Positions 1-9,050 of a DNA stretch of 64,000 nucleotides are shown here, piece after piece. Within the stretch, counting starts at the first letter, position 1; every line of letters starts with the position of its first letter. The stretch comes from G965261775 sp965261775 (GTDB lineage: Bacteria > Pseudomonadota > Gammaproteobacteria > Eutrophobiales > Eutrophobiaceae). Position numbers and translations under genes: made by a program. The DNA lies in contig OZ253477.1 of NCBI GenBank assembly GCA_965261775.1, forward strand, positions 744,001-808,000, given 5' to 3'. The notes under the pieces are model-generated. The model worked only from the letters and a program-made list of their open reading frames with translations. It had not been told where the DNA came from and ran no database searches.

Positions 1-54
1 GAACTGCAGAAAATGACGCAGGCCGCAACGAAGCCTGACCCGGCTGTTTCATAA
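1..54 (+). CDS. Possible 3' end of an upstream gene
   Basis: Frame 1 is open from the window edge for 17 codons and ends in TAA at 52-54. The tail is polar (ends KPDPAVS). It is too short to assign to a family and could be chance. Bases 55-289, up to the kinase gene, hold no convincing ORF, terminator or RNA. Confidence 0.25.
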   Translation, partial: ELQKMTQAATKPDPAVS

Positions 55-289
55 AAGCAGATAACGCGGACGATACACCTGTCACGTCACCAATCAGTGG
101 TGATATGACCATTGCGTAACGATTGCGGTGAATGAGGGTGATCAGTGACGGCGCTATCCCGATTACAGCCTCCGGGCAGACCCGGTCGGTATCCATCCTC
201 CGAACGGCGACATTCGCACAGTAAAGAATTAAAGAATAGCGACTGAATTTATATGAGTAACAAAACCCGGTTGTGAAGATTCCAGGGCA

Positions 290-1225
290 ATGCACATTTT
301 AATCTGTGGCTCCATCGCTTACGACCACATCATGGTATTCCCGGACTATTTTAAGAATCATATCCTGCCTGATCAAGTGCATATCCTGAATGTCTCCTTT
401 ATGGTCCCTGGTATGCGCCGTGAATTTGGCGGTTGTTCCGGCAATATCGCCTATAGCCTCAATTTGCTTGAACATGACGTTGCCATGCCGATGGCCACGA
501 CCGGTAAGGATTTTGACTCTTACGCCTACTGGATGGACAAGCATGGTGTCAACCGTGAACACATCCGCGTCATTGATGGCGCCCTGACCGGTCAGGCGTT
601 TATTATGACCGACCTTGCGGATAATCAGATCACTGCATTTCATCCAGGGGCAATGAATGAATCACATCGTAATCATATTGGACAGGCGCAGGATATTCAC
701 CTGGGGATCGTATCGCCAGACGGACGCGAAGGCATGTTGCAACATGCCGATCAATTTGCCGAAGCAGGAATTCCATTCATTTTTGACCCGGGGCAGGGTA
801 TGCCGATGTTTAACGGTGATGAATTACTCCGCTTTATTGACAAAGCAAGCTGGGCGGTGGTGAATGATTACGAGTGGCAGTTAATGCGAAAGCGGACACA
901 GCTCTCCGCCAAACAAATGTGTGAGCGGCTGGAAGCACTGATCGTAACCAAAGGCGAACAGGGCGCCACCATCTACACCCAGGCTGAACAATACGCCATC
1001 CCCTGTGCGAAGCCTGCAGCGATAAGGGATCCGACAGGTTGTGGCGACGCTTTCCGGGCGGGATTGCTGTACGGTTTGTATCATCAGATGGATTGGGAAA
1101 CTACCGGCAGGATCGCGTCACTGATGGGGGCGTTCAAGATTGAACAGCACGGCACGCAGAACCATTCATTTAGTCCTGACGAATTCAAGGCGCGGTTTGA
1201 ACTTGAATTCAACCGCCAGCTTTAA
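290..1225 (+). CDS. PfkB-family carbohydrate/nucleoside kinase
   Basis: This 311-residue protein has the ribokinase/PfkB fold pattern: a Gly-rich substrate-binding stretch (REFGGCSGNIAYS, residues 44-56) and the C-terminal PfkB signature DPTGCGDAF (247-255), in which Asp253 is the expected catalytic base that activates the substrate hydroxyl for ATP-dependent phosphorylation. Length is normal for the family. The N-terminal lid and the GGCSGN motif resemble the bacterial group often labelled adenosine kinase, but substrate cannot be decided from motifs alone (adenosine, ribose or another sugar are possible). It is convergent with gpsA, with about 36 bases between the stop codons, so it is probably a single-gene unit. 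The ATG at 290 is the first start that precedes the conserved beta strand. Confidence 0.85.
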   Translation: MHILICGSIAYDHIMVFPDYFKNHILPDQVHILNVSFMVPGMRREFGGCSGNIAYSLNLLEHDVAMPMATTGKDFDSYAYWMDKHGVNREHIRVIDGALTGQAFIMTDLADNQITAFHPGAMNESHRNHIGQAQDIHLGIVSPDGREGMLQHADQFAEAGIPFIFDPGQGMPMFNGDELLRFIDKASWAVVNDYEWQLMRKRTQLSAKQMCERLEALIVTKGEQGATIYTQAEQYAIPCAKPAAIRDPTGCGDAFRAGLLYGLYHQMDWETTGRIASLMGAFKIEQHGTQNHSFSPDEFKARFELEFNRQL

Positions 1226-1261
1226 CCTGTGTTATTTCATAACGGATTTTGAATTGAATAT

Positions 1262-2263
1262 TCACCCACCACCCGATTCCGGGCGTGGCGGCCGTTCCAA
1301 CAACTTGCGGACGGCCTGATCAGGGTCGACAGCACCTTTTAACACATCGACAAGCTGCGTCGTGATCGGCATATCAACACCGTATCGGGTAGCCAGACAA
1401 TCAACCTCGAACGCGGTCTTGACCCCCTCAATAACCTGACCGACCCGCCGTTCCGCCTCCGTAAGCGGCAGACCCTGCCCCAGCAGTAAACCGAAACTGC
1501 GGTTACGCGACTGGTTGTCCGTACAGGTCAGCACCAGATCACCCATTCCAGACAGTCCCGTGAAGGTTTCCCGCCGAGCACCCATGGCAAGGCCGAGCCG
1601 CATTATCTCGGCCAGACCACGAGTAATCAAGGCCGCGCGTGCATTGACACCATATCCCAGACCATCGGCAATGCCGGTCGCAATCGCCATAACGTTTTTC
1701 ACCGCCCCGCCAATCTGCACACCGATCAGATCATCATGCGTATAAACGCGAAACATATCGCCGTGAAACAGGCTGGAAAACATCTCCGTCAATGACTTTT
1801 GATTTGAGGCGATGATCACCGCGGTTGGTAAATTCGCGGCCACCTCTTTTGCAAAAGACGGTCCCGACAACACCGCGACAGGACAGCCCAGCTCTTCCCC
1901 AACGATCTGATGATTGAGTTTTTGCGTGCCACTCTCAAGTCCTTTGCCAGCCAGACACAATTTAAGGTCCGTGAAATATTTGATCAGACGGAGACTGGAA
2001 CGCAAGCCGCAGCACGGCACGGCGTTGATGACGATGCGGATATCGGCGGGGGCTTCCTGAACAGACTTGACAGGATGCAGGCCAGCAGGAAAGGCAACTG
2101 AGGGAATAGCGCGTTTATGCTCCCGGTCCCGTATCAGATCATCAATCAAATCAGAGTCGATATCCCAGAGATACACCTGATGCTGTCTGTTGGCAAGAAG
2201 CAGGGCCAGCGCTGTACCCCATGATCCGGCGCCCAGAACCAGCACTGATTGCCTTGCCACCAT
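1262..2263 (-). CDS. gpsA: Glycerol-3-phosphate dehydrogenase [NAD(P)+]
   Basis: The 333-residue product reduces dihydroxyacetone phosphate to sn-glycerol 3-phosphate, the backbone for phospholipids, in the cytoplasm. The Rossmann motif GAGSWGTALA is at residues 11-20, the substrate loop VLSGPSFAKE at 131-140 and the catalytic lysine in GGAVKNVMAIATG (Lys189); length fits the family (about 330-340). It is the last gene of a minus-strand run rhodanese-secB-gpsA, starting 7 bases after the secB stop. That order (yibN-secB-gpsA) is a well-known gammaproteobacterial cluster, which supports both the call and co-transcription. The tail ends in a Pro/Gly-rich stretch. Confidence 0.97.
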   Translation of the reverse strand: MVARQSVLVLGAGSWGTALALLLANRQHQVYLWDIDSDLIDDLIRDREHKRAIPSVAFPAGLHPVKSVQEAPADIRIVINAVPCCGLRSSLRLIKYFTDLKLCLAGKGLESGTQKLNHQIVGEELGCPVAVLSGPSFAKEVAANLPTAVIIASNQKSLTEMFSSLFHGDMFRVYTHDDLIGVQIGGAVKNVMAIATGIADGLGYGVNARAALITRGLAEIMRLGLAMGARRETFTGLSGMGDLVLTCTDNQSRNRSFGLLLGQGLPLTEAERRVGQVIEGVKTAFEVDCLATRYGVDMPITTQLVDVLKGAVDPDQAVRKLLERPPRPESGGG

Positions 2264-2270
2264 GTTCAGC

Positions 2271-2744
2271 TCAATGTGTTAAATCCGGCTGTGGCGCCGT
2301 CTGTTGCTGACGGGCATACAATACCTCAAAATTGACGGGAGCCAGCAATAGTTGCGGGAAACCGCCGCGCGTTACCAAATCAGAACAGACTTCGCGGACA
2401 AAAGGAAATAATATGTTCGGACAGACCGTCGCCAGGATGCGCTCCATTAACACTTGCGGAGCGTTATCAATGAAAAAAATACCGGCCTGATTGACTTCGG
2501 CCAGATAGGCGATCTTGTCGCCAACCCCGACCGACAGTGTCACCGACAATACAACTTCATAAATATTCTCGCTCAGTAACCTGGCTTCATTGGTTAAATG
2601 CATATCCACTTCGGGTTTCCATTTTATGTCAAAGACTTCCGGCACATTGGGCGTTTCAAACGACAGGTCTTTGACATATATTTTCCGGACCGCAAACCGT
2701 GTATCGGCATCCAACTGATTGATCGCGTCTTGTTCAGCCATCAT
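2271..2744 (-). CDS. secB: Protein-export chaperone SecB
   Basis: SecB is a cytosolic tetramer that keeps preproteins unfolded and hands them to SecA at the Sec translocon. The 157-residue length, acidic character and conserved stretches (YVKDLSFETPN near residue 23, VEVNQAGIF-like AEVNQAGIF near 103, and LFPFVREVCSDLVTRGGFP near 112-131) match the family. Its start overlaps the stop of the upstream rhodanese gene in an ATGA arrangement, so translation is probably coupled. The adjacent ATG codons at 2744 and 2741 make the exact start uncertain by one residue. The glutaredoxin gene often found between yibN and secB is absent here. Confidence 0.97.
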   Translation of the reverse strand: MMAEQDAINQLDADTRFAVRKIYVKDLSFETPNVPEVFDIKWKPEVDMHLTNEARLLSENIYEVVLSVTLSVGVGDKIAYLAEVNQAGIFFIDNAPQVLMERILATVCPNILFPFVREVCSDLVTRGGFPQLLLAPVNFEVLYARQQQTAPQPDLTH

Positions 2745-3190
2745 TTTCCCTGCTTTTTATTCGGGGAACTGACCAGCGGCAGGTTTGCGTCTCTCCAGGA
2801 ATGGACGCCACCTTTCAGGCAGTACACTTTTTGAAAGTTTTCCCGTATCAGCCTACGCGCTTCTCTCGTCGAAACAACCCCATTAGCGCAATAGAGAATA
2901 GTACATCGTTTTTCATCTTTCCTGCCCAGGTTCCGCAGTCGCTCTGACAACTGATCCGCGCCGATATTGAACGCGTCGGTAATATGTCCCTGATTAAACT
3001 CGGTCGGGGCGCGTAAATCAATGATCTGCGCGTCTTCACGATTGATCAAGCGTGTTGCCTCTTCCGGCGCTATCAATTTTACACCGCTCAACACATCGCT
3101 AAACAGGTTCCACAGCAGTAGCAGCAAGACGGCGACCAATAATGAAAACAAAAACAGATGATTTACTATAAATTCAGGGATACGCTCCAT
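2741..3190 (-). CDS. yibN: Membrane-anchored rhodanese-like protein (YibN type)
   Basis: A single N-terminal membrane segment (residues about 11-31, Leu/Val-rich) is followed by one rhodanese domain (about 45-140). The active-site loop begins CANGVVSTREA with Cys101 as the expected persulfide-forming residue; DLRAPTEFNQGHITDAFNI (58-76) is the usual rhodanese substrate-loop region. The family moves sulfane sulfur or senses redox state, but the physiological partner of YibN is not settled. It heads the rhodanese-secB-gpsA run and its stop overlaps the secB start by 4 bases. It lies divergent from gpmI, so the 245 bases between 3190 and 3436 should hold both promoters, though no strong consensus pair was identified there. 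Confidence 0.9.
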   Translation of the reverse strand: MERIPEFIVNHLFLFSLLVAVLLLLLWNLFSDVLSGVKLIAPEEATRLINREDAQIIDLRAPTEFNQGHITDAFNIGADQLSERLRNLGRKDEKRCTILYCANGVVSTREARRLIRENFQKVYCLKGGVHSWRDANLPLVSSPNKKQGK

Positions 3191-3435
3191 TAAAACAAGC
3201 CACCAGTTATGTCGTTAATATGGTTCCATCATACGTTATCTCGGTCAGCAAGGAAACCGCGCACGCAACCATCGGGAAATCCGCTATCATGTCACGGGAA
3301 TACATTTCATGTTAGAATATCTTCAGACAATACCATTATAAATTTCATCGAATCATTTTGAAATCTATATCCACTACAGCGAACTTCCAGCGAACTTCAG
3401 GTATCCGCTTTCTGTCGGGTTCATGTCTGTGATCA

Positions 3436-5031
3436 ATGCAACTGACACATAGGCCCGTTGTTCTGTTAATCCTGGATGGCTGGGGCCATACCGATAACAC
3501 GGTCTATAACGCAATCTATGCCGCCAAAAAGCCCGTCTGGGACCACATCTGGGACGAATATCCGCATACGCTGATCAACGCCTCTGGCATGGACGTCGGT
3601 CTGCCTGCTGCGCAGATGGGGAACTCCGAGGTGGGACACATGAATATTGGCTCCGGACGTATCGTCGATCAGGAATTTACCCGTATTACACGTGCCATTG
3701 AGGACGGCAGTTTTTACGAAAACGAAATTCTGAACACCGCTTTTCGACGGGCAAATGAAAATAACAAAGCCGTCCATATCCTGGGGCTGCTGTCCCCGGG
3801 CGGGGTACACAGCCATGAAGACCATATCTTTGCCCTGATGGAACTGGCCAAACGCTGTGGCGTCAAGACACTCTACCTGCATGTTTTTTCAGATGGCCGC
3901 GATACGCCACCGAAAAGCATCCTTGAGTCGATTCACAAGGCGCAGTCGAAAATAAAGGAATTGGGCGTTGGGCGACTTGTCTCGTTGATTGGGCGGCATT
4001 ATGCGATGGACCGCAACCGGCACTGGGAACGTACCAAACTGAGCTATGATCTGATTACACAGGGTAAAGCGAAGTATTACTCACCCGACCCGTCTATCGC
4101 GGTGGACAACGCCTATGGACGGGGAGAGACAGACGAATTCATCAAACCGACAGCGATTGTTCAAGCGGATGAAAAACCCGTCTCTATCAATAACGGAGAT
4201 GTGGTAGTATTCGCCAATTATCGCGCCGACCGTGCCCGGCAACTGGCACGTGCCTTTACCAAACCTTCGTTCAAGGCGTTTGTACGGAATCGCTTCCCTC
4301 AGCTTGACACCTTCGTTAGCCTGACTTCCTACAAGGCCAGTTATGAATTTCCCGTCGCCTTTCCGGCGACTAGTCTAAAGAATGTTTTGGGAGAGTACAT
4401 CGCCGGTTTCGGCCTGAAACAACTGCGTATTGCTGAAACCGAAAAATACGCGCACGTTACCTTCTTTTTCAATGGCGGCGAAGAACAGGCCTTTGAGGAC
4501 GAAGACCGTATCCTGGTGCCATCGCCCTATGTCGAAACGTATGATCAAAAACCGGAGATGAGCGCAAACGAGATCACCGAACATCTAATTGAGTCAATCA
4601 ACAGCCGTCGCTACGATGCGATTATTTGTAATTTTGCCAATGCCGATATGTTAGGACACACCGGAAATTTTCCGGCGACGGTGCTGGCAATTGAAACTAT
4701 TGACCAATGTCTGGGCAGAATTATTGACTGTACGCGCCGCGTCGGCGGGGAAATTATTATCACGGCCGACCACGGCAATGCCGAGCAGCTCAAATCCCAT
4801 ACCACAGAAAAGATAAAATCCCAGGCACACACCGCCCATACCAGTAACCCGGTTCCGCTGATCTACATTGGCAGACCGGCAGAGCTTGTCCCCGGTACCG
4901 GTTCACTATCCGATATTGCGCCGACACTGTTAAAAATTATGGGACTTCCCTGTCCCCCGGAAATGACCGGCAAGTCATTGCTGCATTTATTGGAAGAAGA
5001 AACTGCCGCGGTCGTCGGCGCTCAATCATGA
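3436..5031 (+). CDS. gpmI: 2,3-bisphosphoglycerate-independent phosphoglycerate mutase
   Basis: This cytoplasmic glycolytic enzyme interconverts 3- and 2-phosphoglycerate through a phosphoserine intermediate and needs two Mn ions. The nucleophile is Ser64 in QMGNSEVGHMNIG; metal ligands are visible in DGWG (Asp14) and in the C-terminal ITADHGNAEQ motif, and the substrate-binding DGRDTPP and NYRADRARQL stretches are present. At 531 residues it is slightly longer than the usual 510-515, mainly through the C-terminal tail. The orientation, divergent from the rhodanese-secB-gpsA run and followed by a CtpA-type protease gene, is common in gammaproteobacteria. Enolase, the next glycolytic step, is encoded at 16.4 kb. 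Confidence 0.97.
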   Translation: MQLTHRPVVLLILDGWGHTDNTVYNAIYAAKKPVWDHIWDEYPHTLINASGMDVGLPAAQMGNSEVGHMNIGSGRIVDQEFTRITRAIEDGSFYENEILNTAFRRANENNKAVHILGLLSPGGVHSHEDHIFALMELAKRCGVKTLYLHVFSDGRDTPPKSILESIHKAQSKIKELGVGRLVSLIGRHYAMDRNRHWERTKLSYDLITQGKAKYYSPDPSIAVDNAYGRGETDEFIKPTAIVQADEKPVSINNGDVVVFANYRADRARQLARAFTKPSFKAFVRNRFPQLDTFVSLTSYKASYEFPVAFPATSLKNVLGEYIAGFGLKQLRIAETEKYAHVTFFFNGGEEQAFEDEDRILVPSPYVETYDQKPEMSANEITEHLIESINSRRYDAIICNFANADMLGHTGNFPATVLAIETIDQCLGRIIDCTRRVGGEIIITADHGNAEQLKSHTTEKIKSQAHTAHTSNPVPLIYIGRPAELVPGTGSLSDIAPTLLKIMGLPCPPEMTGKSLLHLLEEETAAVVGAQS

Positions 5032-5457
5032 CCGGGTTTTATATATCTCCCTGTCATTATCATTTTTATATGACCACCGTTGGAAGCCCTCGCGACTGAT
5101 GTTCGGAAAAATGCCGCGAAAACAGACGAAAAAAACAGACAAAAGGGGAAAAATTGCGAAATCATATCGAGAATGTCAAAATCCTTTAATTAACAACGCA
5201 CTTGATGAAATGGAAAAGTCAAGGGAGGGATGGTATGCTAATAAAATAATACTCTCCCCCGAAGGCGTGTCCACTTTTATTATCCGTTTGCATGATATTA
5301 TCCAGCATTGACAATAAGCGCGATGAGAAAAACCATCGATCTCAATAACACCGCACCAAAGGCTTAAATATCAATGTCCCGACAACTTAAACCGGGCTCC
5401 CTGAACACCCTGTTTTAGCTATAAAAATGATCCGCCACCCGTTACAATGAAAACATC
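5032..5457 (+). other. Intergenic stretch between gpmI and the protease gene
   Basis: These 426 bases contain one short ORF (5099-5311, 70 residues, Lys-rich start MFGKMPRKQTKK) with no good ribosome-binding site and no recognisable domain. The stretch is more A/T-rich than its neighbours and probably carries the promoter of the protease gene. No terminator or structured RNA is evident. Confidence 0.4.
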
Positions 5458-6759
5458 ATGATGACAAAAAACCTGCCAGCGATATTGATATTGTCGCTTT
5501 TTACGATCAATTTCAGTTATGCCGATACCGAAGAAGATAACGGCACTCTGCCGCTGGATGAACTGCGCACCTTTACCCGGGTTTTTACCCGAATAAAAAA
5601 TGATTACGTCGAGCCTGTCAGTGATCGAACATTACTGAAAAATGCTATTCGTGGCATGCTGGCAGGACTGGACCCGCACTCAACCTGGCTTGATGATGAC
5701 GTCTATAAAACATTACAGGAGGACACAAGCGGTGAATTTAGCGGCATAGGAATTGAAGTCGGCATGGAAGATGGTTTTGTGAAAGTCATTTCACCGATTG
5801 ACGATACCCCTGCGCAACGTGCGGGCGTACGGGCCGGCGATCTGATAATTCGACTGGATGCCAAATCTGTCAAAGGGATGACACTGGATGAAGCGGTCAA
5901 ACTGATGCGCGGCGAGCCGGGGAGCAATATCGTGCTGACCATTATCCGCGAGACTGGAGAAAAACCGCTGACGATTACGGTCACGCGAGATATTATCGTT
6001 GTCAAAAGCGTACGCGGCAGAACCCTGGAACCCGGCTTTGGCTACGCACGCATCTCCAATTTTCAACCACATACCAAACACGACCTTCGGAAACTGCTGG
6101 AAAAGCTGAAAACCGAAAATGATGATGGTCTGAACGGTCTGGTCCTGGATCTGAGAAATAATCCGGGAGGCATACTGGAAGCGGCGGTCGATGTTTCCGA
6201 TCTGTTTATTGATGGAGGTTTGATCGTCTATACCAAAGGAAGGATGGAAAATTCAAAAATGGAATTTAACGCAAGACCCTTTGATATCATTGAAGAAATT
6301 CCGATTATCGTGCTGGTAAACGGTGGCTCCGCGTCGGCATCTGAAATCGTCGCCGGCGCCCTGCAGGACCATAAACGCGCCATCATCATGGGGCAACCCA
6401 CCTTTGGCAAAGGTTCGGTACAGACCGTCCTGCCGATCACCGGCGAGGCCGCGCTAAAATTAACCACGGCGCGTTATTACACACCTGCCGGCCGCTCAAT
6501 ACAGACCTCCGGCATTGAACCGGATATTGTCATCGACAACGTTCATATTAATGGCATCCCCAAAACAGTTACGGAACAAATCAAGGAAACGGATCTCAGC
6601 GGTCATCTAAAAAATGATCAGACCGATCCAAAAGCCGAGACACCCCGCGAAGAGACCGGGAGGGACAAACCGTCCCTTGCCGAGATGGATTATCCCCTAT
6701 ATGAGGCGTTAAATATCCTGAAAGGGCTGGCGATTCACCTGAACAAGACAGCGGGGTGA
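5458..6759 (+). CDS. S41-family C-terminal processing peptidase (CtpA-like)
   Basis: The 433-residue product is a periplasmic or membrane-associated serine protease that trims proteins from their C termini. A signal peptide spans about residues 1-22 (cleavage near SYA-DTE). A PDZ domain follows (about 85-165, with the GIGIEV carboxylate-binding loop), then the S41 catalytic domain. The Ser/Lys dyad is visible as Ser293 in NGGSASASEIVAG and Lys318 in TFGKGSVQT; LDLRNNPGG (230-238) is the conserved oxyanion-side motif. The C-terminal 60 residues are polar and low in conservation signals. Two adjacent ATGs at 5458 and 5461 are possible starts. Position after gpmI matches other gammaproteobacteria. 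Confidence 0.93.
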   Translation: MMTKNLPAILILSLFTINFSYADTEEDNGTLPLDELRTFTRVFTRIKNDYVEPVSDRTLLKNAIRGMLAGLDPHSTWLDDDVYKTLQEDTSGEFSGIGIEVGMEDGFVKVISPIDDTPAQRAGVRAGDLIIRLDAKSVKGMTLDEAVKLMRGEPGSNIVLTIIRETGEKPLTITVTRDIIVVKSVRGRTLEPGFGYARISNFQPHTKHDLRKLLEKLKTENDDGLNGLVLDLRNNPGGILEAAVDVSDLFIDGGLIVYTKGRMENSKMEFNARPFDIIEEIPIIVLVNGGSASASEIVAGALQDHKRAIIMGQPTFGKGSVQTVLPITGEAALKLTTARYYTPAGRSIQTSGIEPDIVIDNVHINGIPKTVTEQIKETDLSGHLKNDQTDPKAETPREETGRDKPSLAEMDYPLYEALNILKGLAIHLNKTAG

Positions 6760-6779
6760 GGATGGTATTTATCCATTCT

Positions 6780-6824
6780 ATTCGCCGTTATTCCCCGCCT
6801 GTAACGGGCAGGAGAATAACGAAT
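6780..6824. terminator. Long imperfect inverted repeat after the protease gene
   Basis: ATTCG-CC-GTTATTC on the left arm pairs with GAATAAC-GAAT on the right arm around a GCC/GGC core, beginning 21 bases after the protease stop codon. There is no clean run of T, so it may be a transcript-end stabilising hairpin rather than an intrinsic terminator. Confidence 0.35.
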
Positions 6825-6913
6825 TTCAAAATAATCGCTTGATCATAGCTCATTAATTATCAATAATAAGCCCTGTCCATTATCAGAATAAGTTGGCATT
6901 CTGGAGCTAGATC

Positions 6914-7351
6914 ATGACGACAACTGTAAATCAACTTCTTAATGCGAAAGGGGAAAATATCTTTTCCATATCACCCGATACTCTGGTAATTGAGGCTATA
7001 CGCATGATGAATGATCGACGGGTTGGCGCCTTGCTTGTCCTGGAAGGCGGAAATCTGGTCGGTATCTTGTCCGAGCGTGACTATACCCGCAAAGTGATTT
7101 TGAACAACCGCAGTTCAAGTTCAACGGCGGTCGGGGAGATCATGACCGCGGATGTGAAAACAGTCAGCCCCTCGGCAACGGCCGAGGAGTGTCTGGTCAC
7201 CATGTCCAACAACCAGATACGGCACCTGCCCGTCATTGAGAACGATAAACCCGTCGGTATATTATCTATCATGGATGTGGTTAAAAGTATTATCTCCGAA
7301 AAAGAGTTCATTATTGAACAGCTGGAAAATTACATTACCGACTCGACATAA
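6914..7351 (+). CDS. Tandem CBS-domain protein
   Basis: The whole 145-residue protein consists of a CBS-domain pair (about residues 10-68 and 76-138), with typical motifs such as MNDRRVGALLVLEGGNLVGILSE split over two strands and MSNNQIRHLPVIEND. Such stand-alone Bateman modules usually bind adenosine nucleotides and regulate a partner protein; the partner is not shown by context. Many proteobacteria carry a very similar short CBS protein of unknown role. It has its own upstream region of about 150 bases and is followed by pgi, 61 bases downstream. Start chosen at the ATG at 6914, preceded by GGAG. Confidence 0.85.
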   Translation: MTTTVNQLLNAKGENIFSISPDTLVIEAIRMMNDRRVGALLVLEGGNLVGILSERDYTRKVILNNRSSSSTAVGEIMTADVKTVSPSATAEECLVTMSNNQIRHLPVIENDKPVGILSIMDVVKSIISEKEFIIEQLENYITDST

Positions 7352-7412
7352 ATCATCCCTGTCCAGGCGTTCAAACCGCGGGAGTCGCTACCATTATCAA
7401 ACATCTTTATGA

Positions 7413-9050
7413 ATGGACGATAATCCCTGCGTCCCCTGTCATTTCACTCGCAGTATCCATTCCATCATGAGCGGGCAGACGGCGGTTCAGGCAAAACTCG
7501 GAAAACACGCACAGGTGATGCGCCGCAAGCGCTTGTCCGATCTGTTTCAGCAGGAACGGCAGCGAGGCAATCGCCTCAGTATCGAGTTACCCGGGATCTT
7601 TATCGACTATTCTAAAAATATTATCACGGATGAAACTCTGGACATGTTACTGGAACATGCCGGTTCGCTTGATATCAAGGGCTCCATCGAGGCGATGTTC
7701 AGGGGTGAGAAGATCAATCTCACGGAAAAACGTCCCGCTCTGCATACGGCGTTAAGAAACTGTTCTGATCAGGCATTTGGGGAGAATCGGCCGGGGGTTG
7801 TCGGAACCATCAAGACCGAACGGGAAAAGCTGCGACGGTTCGTCGCGGCGGTGCACAGCGGAGAGCGCCGTGGCTGGACCGGGAAGACTTTTGATACTTT
7901 CGTGAATATCGGCATTGGTGGTTCCTGTCTGGGTGCCAAAATGGCTGTGAACGCACTAGAGGAATATCGGACAGGGAGGACACGCTCTTGTTTTATTTCC
8001 AATATTGATTACCAGCAGATCGCGTTCCTGCAAAAATCGGTCAACCCCGAAACCACACTTTTTATTATCGCTTCAAAATCATTTACCACCATTGAGACAA
8101 GAGCCAATGCGGCGACATTGAAAGCCTGGCTGCAAGCGTGCAGCGGCAACGGGACCGATAAACATTTTGTCGCCGTCACGGCTAATCAGACAGCAGCGGT
8201 AGCGGACGGCATCAAACCGGAGAATTGTTTCAGGATATGGGACTGGGTCAACGGCCGTTTTTCCCTGTGGTCCGCTTTCGGTTTACCCATCGCACTGGCC
8301 ATCGGCTTTGATCATTTTGAGGCCCTGCTGGCGGGTGCGGAAGAAATGGATCGTCATTTCCGGGAAGCGCCCGCCAGAGAAAACGCACCCATCATACTGG
8401 CCCTGCTTGATTACTGGTACAACAATTTTTGGGACGCCGAAACACACGCCTTTATCCCCTACGATGAATCGCTGCGTGATTTGCCCGATTTCCTGGCGCA
8501 ATTATTCATGGAGAGTAACGGCAAATCAGCCGGGCGGACCGGGGGTATCGCTGAGGATAAAACCTCTCCCATCGTCTGGGGAGGTGTCGGCGCCGACGCC
8601 CAGCATTCCTTTTTTCAATTACTGCATCAGGGGACACATACTGTTCCGGTCGATTTTCTCGTGCCACTGCATAAAAAAGGCGCTCAAGAGCACCACAGAT
8701 TATTGTTTGCGAACTTTCTGGCACAAAGCCGGGCCTTGTTGCTGGGCGAGACCGGCGACGAACCGTATAAACATTGCGAGGGCAACCGACCCAGTACCAG
8801 CATTGTTTATTCAGAGTTAACTCCACGAACGCTGGGAGCGTTAATCGCACTATTTGAACACCGGGTCTTTGTGCAAGGCCTGCTATGGCGCATCAATTCA
8901 TTTGATCAATGGGGCGTTGAACTGGGCAAAAAACTGGCATCAGACATCGTTGATGTACTGACAGATCGGGATAAAGGCGAAAATCTTGATTCCTCCACCC
9001 GGAATCTGATCAATCGCTATATGGATTCACATCGGGTAAAAAAACCCTGA
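7413..9050 (+). CDS. pgi: Glucose-6-phosphate isomerase
   Basis: The 545-residue enzyme interconverts glucose 6-phosphate and fructose 6-phosphate. Family signatures are visible: NIGIGGSCLGAKM for phosphate binding, GRFSLWSAFGLPIALAIG (signature region), the catalytic Glu in FMESNGKS, the His in LLHQGTHTVP and the C-terminal Lys region WGVELGKKLA. Length matches E. coli-type enzymes. The N terminus is uncertain: the ATG at 7413 adds 18 residues with an unusual Cys/His content before a second ATG at 7467 (MSGQTAVQAKLG). The stop codon overlaps the ATG of the downstream nucleotidyltransferase gene (TGATG), so pgi is physically coupled to the phosphonate genes that follow. Confidence 0.96.
   Translation: MDDNPCVPCHFTRSIHSIMSGQTAVQAKLGKHAQVMRRKRLSDLFQQERQRGNRLSIELPGIFIDYSKNIITDETLDMLLEHAGSLDIKGSIEAMFRGEKINLTEKRPALHTALRNCSDQAFGENRPGVVGTIKTEREKLRRFVAAVHSGERRGWTGKTFDTFVNIGIGGSCLGAKMAVNALEEYRTGRTRSCFISNIDYQQIAFLQKSVNPETTLFIIASKSFTTIETRANAATLKAWLQACSGNGTDKHFVAVTANQTAAVADGIKPENCFRIWDWVNGRFSLWSAFGLPIALAIGFDHFEALLAGAEEMDRHFREAPARENAPIILALLDYWYNNFWDAETHAFIPYDESLRDLPDFLAQLFMESNGKSAGRTGGIAEDKTSPIVWGGVGADAQHSFFQLLHQGTHTVPVDFLVPLHKKGAQEHHRLLFANFLAQSRALLLGETGDEPYKHCEGNRPSTSIVYSELTPRTLGALIALFEHRVFVQGLLWRINSFDQWGVELGKKLASDIVDVLTDRDKGENLDSSTRNLINRYMDSHRVKKP

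Noticed and set aside
5099..5311. 70-codon Lys-rich ORF in the gpmI-protease gap
   Set aside because: No ribosome-binding site, no domain and A/T-rich composition; left as a note in the intergenic entry.
6890..6914. TTGGCA-like sequence resembling a sigma-54 promoter ahead of the CBS gene
   Set aside because: The spacing between the GG and GC elements is nine instead of ten bases, and the -12 element is poor.
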